From Streptomyces sp. 1331.2 (GTDB taxonomy: Bacteria > Actinomycetota > Actinomycetes > Streptomycetales > Streptomycetaceae): a stretch of 64,000 nt of DNA. The stretch is from assembly GCF_900199205.1 (NCBI RefSeq), contig NZ_OBMJ01000001.1, forward strand, positions 5,387,001 to 5,451,000, written 5' to 3'. Below, in pieces: positions 17,296-24,147 of the stretch. How positions within the stretch are numbered: the first letter of the stretch is position 1; every line of letters begins with the position of its first letter. The notes beneath the pieces were generated by a model that had not been told where the DNA came from, made no database searches, and worked only from the letters and a program-made list of their open reading frames with translations. The position numbers and the translations under genes are program-made.

Positions 17296-18348
17296 ATGGC
17301 GCAGGCGGACAGGACCGAACGGATCGCGGCCCCCGGCGGAGCCGACGACGCGGCCCCCGCGGCCCGCCCCGGCGGCTTCCTCGGCCTGCGCACCTGGGGC
17401 CGCGACGCCCGCGGCGCCACCACCTGGCGGCGCGGCCTGGTGGTCGCCGCCCTGGCCGTGCTCACCGCCGCGCTGCTCGCCTTCCACGCCGAGGTGCCCA
17501 ACGGCGTCGGCAACCTCGGCAGCCTGCTGGAGACCTTCCTGCCCTGGCTGGGCCTGGCCGTCCCGGTGCTGCTGGTGCCCGCGCTGCTGCGCCGCTCCGC
17601 CACCGCGCTGCTCGCCCTGCTGCTGCCCGTCGTGCTCTGGGCCAACCTGTTCGGCGGCCTGCTGACCGACAAGAACGGCGGCAAGGGCGACTGGACGGTG
17701 GTCAGCCACAACGTCGCCGCCGGCAACACCGACGTGCCGGGCACCGTCCGCGGGCTGGTGGCCTCCGGCGCCCAGATCGTCGCCCTGCAGGAGCTGGCCG
17801 GCACGGCGCTGCGCTCGTACGAGACCGGGCTCGCCGGGGCCTACCCGTACCACACGGTGCAGGGCACGGTCGGGCTCTGGTCGAAGTACCCGATCGAGGG
17901 GATCTCGCCGGTGGACCTCAGGATGGGCTGGACCAGGGCCTTCCGGGCCGAGGTCAGCACCCCGCAGGGCCCGCTCGCGGTGTACGTCGCCCACCTGCCC
18001 TCGGTGCGGCTGAAGGCCGAGGGCGGCTTCACCGTCGACCAGCGGGACGTCAGCGCGCAGGCGCTCGGCGACGCGATCCAGGCCGAGCCGGTCAAGAAGG
18101 TGCTGCTGCTCGGCGACCTCAACGGCACCATGAACGACCGCAGCCTGGCGCCGGTCACCTCGCAGATGCGCTCGGCCCAGGGCGCCGCCGGGGACGGCTT
18201 CGGCTTCAGCTGGCCGGCGTCCTTCCCGATGGCCCGGATCGACCAGATCATGAGCAAGGGCGGGCTCAAGCCGGTCGACTCCCGCACCCTGCCCCGGGAC
18301 GGCAGCGACCACCTCGCGGTGGCCGCCACCTACCGGTACTCCTCGTAG
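17296..18348 (+). CDS. membrane-anchored endonuclease/exonuclease/phosphatase family protein
   Basis: A 350-residue protein with three N-terminal hydrophobic helices (about residues 47-122) followed by an extracytoplasmic EEP hydrolase domain. The catalytic set is visible: Asn in VVSHNVAAGN, Glu in IVALQELAG, His in VAHLPS, Asp and Asn in LLGDLNGT, Asp in ARIDQIM and the final SDH in GSDHLAV. Members hydrolyse phosphodiesters or phosphomonoesters of nucleic acids, lipids or inositols; specificity is not predictable. The ATG follows ACGGAGCC. The gene is convergent with nadE, with 2 bp between stops. Confidence 0.9.
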   Translation: MAQADRTERIAAPGGADDAAPAARPGGFLGLRTWGRDARGATTWRRGLVVAALAVLTAALLAFHAEVPNGVGNLGSLLETFLPWLGLAVPVLLVPALLRRSATALLALLLPVVLWANLFGGLLTDKNGGKGDWTVVSHNVAAGNTDVPGTVRGLVASGAQIVALQELAGTALRSYETGLAGAYPYHTVQGTVGLWSKYPIEGISPVDLRMGWTRAFRAEVSTPQGPLAVYVAHLPSVRLKAEGGFTVDQRDVSAQALGDAIQAEPVKKVLLLGDLNGTMNDRSLAPVTSQMRSAQGAAGDGFGFSWPASFPMARIDQIMSKGGLKPVDSRTLPRDGSDHLAVAATYRYSS

Positions 18349-18350
18349 CC

Positions 18351-20105
18351 TCAGCCGCGGCGCCAGCGGTTGGTGATCGGCAGGCGCCGGTCCCGGCCGA
18401 AGTTCTTCACCGAGACCTTCGGGCCCGGCGGGTACTGGCGCCGCTTGTACTCGGCGGTGTCCACCAGCCGCACCACCCGGTCCACCACGGCCGGGTCGAA
18501 GCCGGCCGCCACGATCGCGTCCCGGCCCTCGTCGCCCTCGATGTAGCGGTCCAGCACGCTGTCCAGCAGGTCGTAGTCCGGCAGCGAGTCGGTGTCGACC
18601 TGGTCGGGGCGCAGCTCGGCGGACGGCGGCTTGGTGATCGTGTTCTCCGGGATCGGCGGCACCTCGCCGCGCCGCTCGGCCTCCTCGTTGCGCCAGCGGG
18701 CCAGCCGGAAGATCAGCGACTTGTAGACGTCCTTGATCGGCCCGAACGCGCCCACCGAGTCGCCGTACAGGGTCGAGTAGCCGACCGCCAGCTCACTCTT
18801 GTTGCCGGGCGCGAGCACGATGTGCCCCTCCTGGTTGGAGATCGCCATCAGCAGGGTGCCGCGCAGCCGGGACTGCAGGTTCTCCTCGGCCAGGCCGGTC
18901 AGCTCGGTGGCGGCCAGGTAGGCGTCGAACATCGGGGCGATGGGGACGGTCCGGAAGTGCAGCCCGGTGCGGCGGGCCAGGTCGGCCGCGTCGCCCTTGG
19001 AGTGCTCCGAGGAGTAGCGGCTGGGCATCGAGACGCAGTACACGTTCTCGGCGCCGATCGCGTCCACCGCGATCGAGGCCACCAGTGCCGAGTCGATGCC
19101 GCCCGAGAGGCCGAGGAGCACCGAGCGGAAACCGTTCTTCTCCACGTACGCCCGGGTGCCGGAGACCAGCGCGGCCCAGATCTCGGCCTCGTCCGACAGC
19201 CGCGGCGCGACCTCGGCGGTCAGCTTCTCCGCGGGTGCGGGCCCCGGCTCGCCGCCCAGCTCGGAGCGGACCAGGTGCAGGCCGTCGCTGAGCAGCAGGC
19301 CGTCGGTGTGGTCGCTGCTGGCGGGCGGCAGGTCGAGGTCCAGCACCAGCAGGTGCTCCTCGAACTGCGGGGAACGGGCGATGACCTCGCCGTCCGCGCC
19401 GACCACGATCGAGTCGCCGTCGAAGACCAGCTCGTCCTGGCCGCCGACCATGTTGACGTACGCCAGGGTGCAGCCCGCCTCGACGGCCCGGCGGCGGACC
19501 AGCTCCAGCCGCTGGTCGTCCTTGTTCCGCTCGTACGGCGAGCCGTTGATCACCAGCAGCAGCCCGGCCTCGGCCTCGCGGGCCGCGGTCACCCGGCCGC
19601 CGTCCTGCCAGATGTCCTCGCAGATGGCCAGCGCGACGTCCACCCCGTGCACCCGGACCACCGGCAGCTGGTCGCCCGGGACGAACCAGCGGAACTCGTC
19701 GAACACGCCGTAGTTGGGCAGGTGGTGCTTGGCGAAGCGGGTCACCACCTCGCCCCCGTGCAGCACGGCGGCGCAGTTCTGCGGCGATCCGGCCGGCCGG
19801 TTGAAGCGCGGCGAGGCGTGCTCGGAGCGCCCCAGGTAGCCGACCACCACCGGCACCTCGCCCAGCCCCTCGGCCGCCAGCCGCCCGGCCAGCTCGACCA
19901 GCGCGCCGCGCGAGGCCTCCACGAACGAACGGCGCAGGGCGAGGTCCTCGACCGGATACCCGGTGAGGGCCATCTCGGGGAACGCGACCAGCTGCGCGCC
20001 GGCCTCGACGGCCTGCTTGGTCCAGCGCACCACCTCATCGCTGTTGCGGGCGAGGTCACCGACCCAGGGGTCGATCTGGCTCAGGGCGAGACGGAGATTG
20101 GGCAT
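18351..20105 (-). CDS. nadE: glutamine-dependent NAD+ synthetase
   Basis: Catalyses the last step of NAD synthesis: deamido-NAD + ATP + glutamine-derived ammonia. The 584 residues comprise an N-terminal nitrilase-type glutaminase with the Glu-Lys-Cys triad visible in FPEMALTGYPVEDL, FAKHHLPNYGVFDE and ALAICEDIWQDG. The C-terminal synthetase has the PP-loop LGLSGGIDSALVASIA. Length and domain order match the two-domain NadE of high-GC Gram-positives. It starts with ATG at 20105. Just upstream is an unusually AT-rich stretch (about 20106-20130) that likely holds its promoter. It is divergent from glnA2. Confidence 0.97.
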   Translation of the reverse strand: MPNLRLALSQIDPWVGDLARNSDEVVRWTKQAVEAGAQLVAFPEMALTGYPVEDLALRRSFVEASRGALVELAGRLAAEGLGEVPVVVGYLGRSEHASPRFNRPAGSPQNCAAVLHGGEVVTRFAKHHLPNYGVFDEFRWFVPGDQLPVVRVHGVDVALAICEDIWQDGGRVTAAREAEAGLLLVINGSPYERNKDDQRLELVRRRAVEAGCTLAYVNMVGGQDELVFDGDSIVVGADGEVIARSPQFEEHLLVLDLDLPPASSDHTDGLLLSDGLHLVRSELGGEPGPAPAEKLTAEVAPRLSDEAEIWAALVSGTRAYVEKNGFRSVLLGLSGGIDSALVASIAVDAIGAENVYCVSMPSRYSSEHSKGDAADLARRTGLHFRTVPIAPMFDAYLAATELTGLAEENLQSRLRGTLLMAISNQEGHIVLAPGNKSELAVGYSTLYGDSVGAFGPIKDVYKSLIFRLARWRNEEAERRGEVPPIPENTITKPPSAELRPDQVDTDSLPDYDLLDSVLDRYIEGDEGRDAIVAAGFDPAVVDRVVRLVDTAEYKRRQYPPGPKVSVKNFGRDRRLPITNRWRRG

Positions 20106-20291
20106 GGCTCAAAGTGTAATCGTCTATCTGACGCAATGTCCCGGCCGGGGGTCGGTCCGGGGGTGGAGCAGGGGGTCGGCACTGCCGTCCCGGGCGATGA
20201 TCGGCCATGATGGGGGCAGTCGCAGCGAGGGGTCGCCGGGAGGCCTCCGGGGCGTAACACGAGCGTAAAGAGCAGAGGTGAGACTGTCCCC

Positions 20292-21653
20292 ATGGGCAAG
20301 CAGCAGCAGTTCGTGCTTCGGACGCTCGAAGAGCGTGACATCCGGTTCGTCCGGCTGTGGTTCACCGACGTGCTCGGGTTCCTCAAGTCGGTCGCGGTGG
20401 CGCCGGCCGAGTTGGAACAGGCCTTCGAGGAGGGCATCGGGTTCGACGGCTCCGCGATCGAGGGCTTCGCCCGGGTGTACGAGTCCGACATGATCGCCAA
20501 GCCGGACCCGACGACCTTCCAGATCCTGCCGTGGCGCTCGGAGACCCCGGGCACCGCCCGGATGTTCTGCGACATCCTGATGCCGGACGGCTCGCCGTCC
20601 TACGCCGACCCGCGGTTCGTGCTCAAGCGGACCCTGGAGAAGGCCTCCGACCTGGGGTTCACCTTCTACACCCACCCGGAGATCGAGTTCTTCCTGCTGA
20701 AGAACCTGCCCGGCGACGGCACCGCGCCGATCCCCGCCGACCAGTCCGGCTACTTCGACCACACCCCGCGGGGGGTCGGCCACGACTTCCGCCGCCAGGC
20801 GATCACCATGCTGGAGTCGATGGGCATCTCGGTGGAGTTCTCCCACCACGAGGGCGCCCCCGGTCAGCAGGAGATCGACCTGCGCTACGCCGACGCGCTG
20901 TCCACCGCCGACAACATCATGACCTTCCGTCTGGTCATGAAGGAGGTCGCGCTGGAGCAGGGCGTGCACGCCAGCTTCATGCCCAAGCCGTTCTCCGAGC
21001 ACCCCGGCAGCGGCATGCACACCCACGTCTCGCTGTTCGAGGGCGACCGCAACGCCTTCCACGAGTCCGGCGCCGAGTACCAGCTCTCCAAGGTCGGCAG
21101 ATCCTTCATCGCCGGCCTGCTGAAGCACGCCGCCGAGACCGCCGCCGTCACCAACCAGTGGGTGAACTCCTACAAGCGCATCTGGGGCGGCTCCCAGCGC
21201 ACCGCCGGCGCCGGCGGCGAGGCGCCGTCCTACATCTGCTGGGGCCACAACAACCGCTCGGCGCTGATCCGGGTGCCGATGTACAAGCCGGGCAAGCAGG
21301 GCTCCACCCGGATCGAGGTCCGCTCCCTCGACACCGGCTGCAACCCCTACCTCGCCTACGCCGTCACCCTCGCGGCCGGCCTGAAGGGCATCGAGGAGGG
21401 CTACGAGCTCCCGCCCGGCGCCGACGACGACGTGTGGGCGCTGTCCGACTCCGAGCGCCGCGCCCTCGGCATCCAGCCGATGCCGCAGAACCTCGGCGAG
21501 GCCATCGACCTGATGCAGCGCAGCGAACTCGTCGCCGAGACGCTGGGCGAGCACGTCTTCGACTTCTTCCTGCGCAACAAGCGCCAGGAGTGGGAGGAGT
21601 ACCGCTCCGAGGTCACCCCGTTCGAGTTGCGCAAGAACCTCCAGGTGCTCTGA
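20292..21653 (+). CDS. glnA2: glutamine synthetase-like protein GlnA2 (gamma-glutamylpolyamine synthetase)
   Basis: A 453-residue GS type I fold enzyme. Seen: IRFVRLWFTDVLGFLKSV, FDGSAIEGFARVYESDM, the metal ligand region HPEIEFFLL, NQWVNSYKRI and the ATP region NNRSALIRVP. Length, the IEEGYELPPGADDDVWALS segment and position near nadE and glnE match streptomycete GlnA2, which has been reported to glutamylate polyamines instead of ammonia. The Tyr-loop of adenylylated GlnA (NLYDLP-like) is GYELPP here (Y371), so regulation by GlnE is doubtful. The ATG follows GAGGTG at about 11 bp. A perfect terminator hairpin follows the stop. Confidence 0.9.
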   Translation: MGKQQQFVLRTLEERDIRFVRLWFTDVLGFLKSVAVAPAELEQAFEEGIGFDGSAIEGFARVYESDMIAKPDPTTFQILPWRSETPGTARMFCDILMPDGSPSYADPRFVLKRTLEKASDLGFTFYTHPEIEFFLLKNLPGDGTAPIPADQSGYFDHTPRGVGHDFRRQAITMLESMGISVEFSHHEGAPGQQEIDLRYADALSTADNIMTFRLVMKEVALEQGVHASFMPKPFSEHPGSGMHTHVSLFEGDRNAFHESGAEYQLSKVGRSFIAGLLKHAAETAAVTNQWVNSYKRIWGGSQRTAGAGGEAPSYICWGHNNRSALIRVPMYKPGKQGSTRIEVRSLDTGCNPYLAYAVTLAAGLKGIEEGYELPPGADDDVWALSDSERRALGIQPMPQNLGEAIDLMQRSELVAETLGEHVFDFFLRNKRQEWEEYRSEVTPFELRKNLQVL

Positions 21654-21672
21654 CGGTCGGTCGAACGCCAGG

Positions 21673-21700
21673 CGGGCCCGCTCCGGTCGGAGCGGGCCCG
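21673..21700 (+). terminator. terminator after glnA2
   Basis: CGGGCCCGCTCCG (21673-21685) and its perfect complement (21688-21700) with a 2-base loop, followed by TTCTGTTC. Confidence 0.8.
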
Positions 21701-21839
21701 TTCTGTTCGTGCGGACGAGTGTCGCCCGTACTCGCTAATCCGTTGAGCCGATCTGATTACTCTGCAGCGGTGCGCACCGTGGCCGGGTGGCGAGGGGACG
21801 TATTCAGAAGATCCGTTTTGCGGATCATCCTGGAGTGTC

Positions 21840-23096
21840 ATGCGTACTCGAATCACCACCCTGGTCCTCTCCGGACTGGCCTCGGCCACCCTCGTCCTGG
21901 GTGCCGGTCACACGGCCTACGCTTCGACCTTCGTCGAGCACGGCACAGCCTCCGAGTCGGCGGAGGCCCAGGGCGACTGGGTCGACAGCCTCATGCTGCT
22001 GGCCCGGGAGGACACCGGCTCCTCCACCAGAACCTGGACCTTCACCGGTCGCAGCATCTCGCAGTCGGACACCACGGAGCCGCCCGCCGCCACCGAGCAG
22101 GGTGACCCGGGCCAGGCGGGCGAGGGCGACCCCGAGCGCGGCCAGCCGATGGGCGAGCAGTCGGCGCTCGGACTCCCCATGGGGCAGGGGGCCGGCGGCG
22201 AGTTCTGCGACGAGGACGCCCACGGCAACCACGGGCTCCCCGAGTGCATCTGCCCCCCCGGCGAACACGGGGAGCACGGGGAGCACGGGGAGCACGGGGA
22301 GCACGGTGGTCACGAGGGCCACGGCGAGCACGGGGAGCACGGTGGTCACGAGGGCCACGGCGAGCACGGCGAGCACGGCGGCCACGAGGAGCACGGCGAG
22401 CACGGCGAGCACGGCGGCCACGAGGAGCACGGGGAACACGGCGAGCACGGCGGCCACGGCGGCCAGGGCGGACAGCAGCAGGGTCAGGGCAACGAGCAGA
22501 ACCAGGGCCAGGGCCAGAACCAGGGCCAGAATCAGGGCCAGAATCAGGGCCAGGACCAGGGCCAGGACCAGGCGCAGGGTCAGGACCAGAGCCAGAACGT
22601 CGACCAGAACGTCGCTCAGGACCAGAACGTCGCCCAGAGCCAGAACGGCCAGCAGAGCCAGGGGCAGGACCAGCACGTCGACGTGACCGTCATCGTGCAG
22701 AACAACGTCAACAACAACCTCAACAACAGCGCGAACAACAGCGCCGCCAGCACGGCGAACAACAGCTCCACCAGCAACTCGAACAACGCCGCCAACAACT
22801 CCGCGAACAACAACGCGCAGAACTCGGCCTCGCAGTCCAACCAGCTGTCCAACCAGCAGAGTCAGACCAACCAGCAGTCCGCGCACAACCTGAACAAGAT
22901 CAAGTTCGTCGCGGAGGAGCGGCCGTACAAGGCGGTCCACCACGGCGGCTCCGGGCACGAGATGAAGCCCGGACACCACCACCACGGGGAGCTGGCCCAC
23001 ACGGGTGCCCAGGGCACGCCGATCATGCTCGGGCTCTCGGCCGCGCTGCTCGCGGCCGGTGCGGCAGCGATGAGGTTCGGCCGCCGCCGCGCGTGA
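21840..23096 (+). CDS. secreted His-rich / Gln-Asn-rich repeat protein with LAHTG sortase signal
   Basis: A 418-residue surface protein without a family name that I recognise. It has: a signal peptide (residues 1-28, ending AYA); a polar spacer; a small Cys cluster FCDEDAHGNHGLPECICPP; a His-rich Gly-periodic tract (about 141-208) built from 12-residue units of the form GEHGEHGGHEGH; a Gln/Asn tract of NQGQ/DQGQ units (about 209-280); an Asn/Ser-rich segment of VNNNLNNSANNS type; a second His cluster (HHGGSGHEMKPGHHHH); then L385-A-H-T-G389, a hydrophobic helix and RRRA. The end is a class E sortase sorting signal. A class E sortase gene faces it immediately downstream. Possible roles are cell-wall metal binding or an amyloid-like, collagen-like coat. 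GGAG precedes the ATG. Confidence 0.85.
   Translation: MRTRITTLVLSGLASATLVLGAGHTAYASTFVEHGTASESAEAQGDWVDSLMLLAREDTGSSTRTWTFTGRSISQSDTTEPPAATEQGDPGQAGEGDPERGQPMGEQSALGLPMGQGAGGEFCDEDAHGNHGLPECICPPGEHGEHGEHGEHGEHGGHEGHGEHGEHGGHEGHGEHGEHGGHEEHGEHGEHGGHEEHGEHGEHGGHGGQGGQQQGQGNEQNQGQGQNQGQNQGQNQGQDQGQDQAQGQDQSQNVDQNVAQDQNVAQSQNGQQSQGQDQHVDVTVIVQNNVNNNLNNSANNSAASTANNSSTSNSNNAANNSANNNAQNSASQSNQLSNQQSQTNQQSAHNLNKIKFVAEERPYKAVHHGGSGHEMKPGHHHHGELAHTGAQGTPIMLGLSAALLAAGAAAMRFGRRRA
22260..22464 (+). repeat. in-frame tandem repeats encoding GEHGEHGGHEGH units
   Basis: A 36-bp unit (12 codons) recurs about 4-5 times and is itself made of 9-bp GGGGAGCAC/GGCGAGCAC steps. Early copies use GGGGAGCACGGTGG and later copies GGCGAGCACGGCGG, so the units drifted after duplication. 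A second tract of 12- to 18-bp CAGAAYCAGGGC units follows at about 22490-22610. Confidence 0.85.
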
Positions 23097-23116
23097 GCGG
23101 CGTGGCTCCAGACGGG

Positions 23117-23149
23117 CACCGCCCCGGCCGGTCGACGGCCGGGGCGGTG
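23117..23149. terminator. bidirectional terminator
   Basis: CACCGCCCCGGCC (23117-23129) and the perfect complement GGCCGGGGCGGTG (23137-23149), between the convergent repeat-protein and sortase genes. Confidence 0.8.
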
Positions 23150-23168
23150 TGCTGTGGGCGTTCGGGGG

Positions 23169-23948
23169 TCAGCGCTCGCGCAGTTCGGGGGGTGGGGTAC
23201 GGCTCGGGTCCACCGGCTGTTCCCGGACCAGGCTGCCCCAGACGGCCATGCGGTAGCGCGAGGTGTAAACAGGTGTGCAGGTCGTCAGGGTGATGTATCG
23301 GCCCGGCGCGGTGTACGGGGAGCCGGTGGGCACCGGGGCGATGACGCCGACGTCGTCCTTGGAGGTCTCGGGCAGGGTGGCGTCCACCCGGTAGACGTAC
23401 CAGCGGTCGCGGGTCTCCACGACCAGGGGGTCGCCCGGCTTGAGCTGGTCCAGGTCGTGGAACACCGCGCCGTGGCCGTCGCGGTGCGCGGCGAGGGCGA
23501 AGTTGCCCTGCTCCTCCCAGGGCATCGCGGCGGCGTACGGCGTCGTGTAGGCCCCGGCGACGCCGTCCGCGAGGGTGTCCTCGTCGGTGCCGATCTTGAT
23601 CATCACCTGGTAGCCGGCACCCAGCGCGGGCACGTGCAGGAATCCGATGCCCCCACCGCCGTCGACGGGGGCGGGGGCGGGGGCTGCGGGGCTCGCCGAG
23701 TCGGTCGGAGGGGCCGCGGGGGCCACCGGGGCCGCCACCGACCAGCTCTGGCGCAACTGCCCGGCGGCGACGCCCGCGTGCCGGGCGGCCGTGAGGTCGG
23801 TCCACCAGAGCGAGTACACGACCAGCAGGGCGAACAGCACGCCGGTGGTGAACAGCAGGTCGCCGAGCACACCGACCGCGATCCGGAGGGGGCGTCGGCG
23901 CGGGGACACGGTGGGGGAGCCCTCGCCGAGGGTGTCCTGGCTGGCCAT
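23169..23948 (-). CDS. class E sortase
   Basis: Membrane-anchored cysteine transpeptidase that attaches LAxTG proteins to the peptidoglycan. The 259-residue protein has a basic cytosolic tail, one hydrophobic helix (about 25-48), an Ala/Pro-rich linker and the sortase beta-barrel. Catalytic residues are H155 in ALAAHRDG, C224 in ITLTTCTPVY and R233 in SRYRMAVWG. GFLHVPALGAGYQV and GAYTTPYAAAMPWEEQGNFALA are typical class E strands. The start at 23948 has GGTGGAG 7 bp upstream, better than the in-frame ATG at 23984. It is convergent with its probable substrate gene. Confidence 0.94.
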   Translation of the reverse strand: MASQDTLGEGSPTVSPRRRPLRIAVGVLGDLLFTTGVLFALLVVYSLWWTDLTAARHAGVAAGQLRQSWSVAAPVAPAAPPTDSASPAAPAPAPVDGGGGIGFLHVPALGAGYQVMIKIGTDEDTLADGVAGAYTTPYAAAMPWEEQGNFALAAHRDGHGAVFHDLDQLKPGDPLVVETRDRWYVYRVDATLPETSKDDVGVIAPVPTGSPYTAPGRYITLTTCTPVYTSRYRMAVWGSLVREQPVDPSRTPPPELRER

Positions 23949-24065
23949 GCGGGTACTCCACCGTGTCCGGGAGCCGGCGGGCAAGCCGACACGCCACGCC
24001 GAGCGCCGGGTCGGCCGGTCCGTGGTCGTGTCCGGCGGCGGGTCGCGCGGGCGCGTAACCTGCTA

Positions 24066-24135
24066 GGGCCTGTCGTCGAACTCCCGTCGTCCGCCCGGAG
24101 CATGCCCCGCAGGCGGGGAGTTCGAGGAGGGGCCC
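24066..24135. repeat. imperfect inverted-repeat element upstream of glnE
   Basis: GGGCCTGTCGTCGAACTCCCG (24066-24086) and the imperfect complement at 24114-24135, preceded by CTAG. The arm closely resembles the inner arm at 6485 (GGGGTCTGTCGCCGAA). It ends 12 bp before the glnE ATG, so it also occupies the leader. Confidence 0.55.
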
Positions 24136-24147
24136 TTGGGCTGACGG

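Noticed and set aside
20292..21653. Primary nitrogen-assimilating glutamine synthetase GlnA1
   Set aside because: The length, the EEGYELPPGADDD segment in place of the adenylylation loop, and the locus next to nadE fit GlnA2 better.
22260..22464. CRISPR-like regular repeats
   Set aside because: Repeats are contiguous, in frame, and lack unique spacers; they encode the His-rich tract.
21840..23096. Chaplin (hydrophobic surface protein)
   Set aside because: It lacks the chaplin domain with its paired Cys and hydrophobic strands. Only the sorting signal and secretion are shared.
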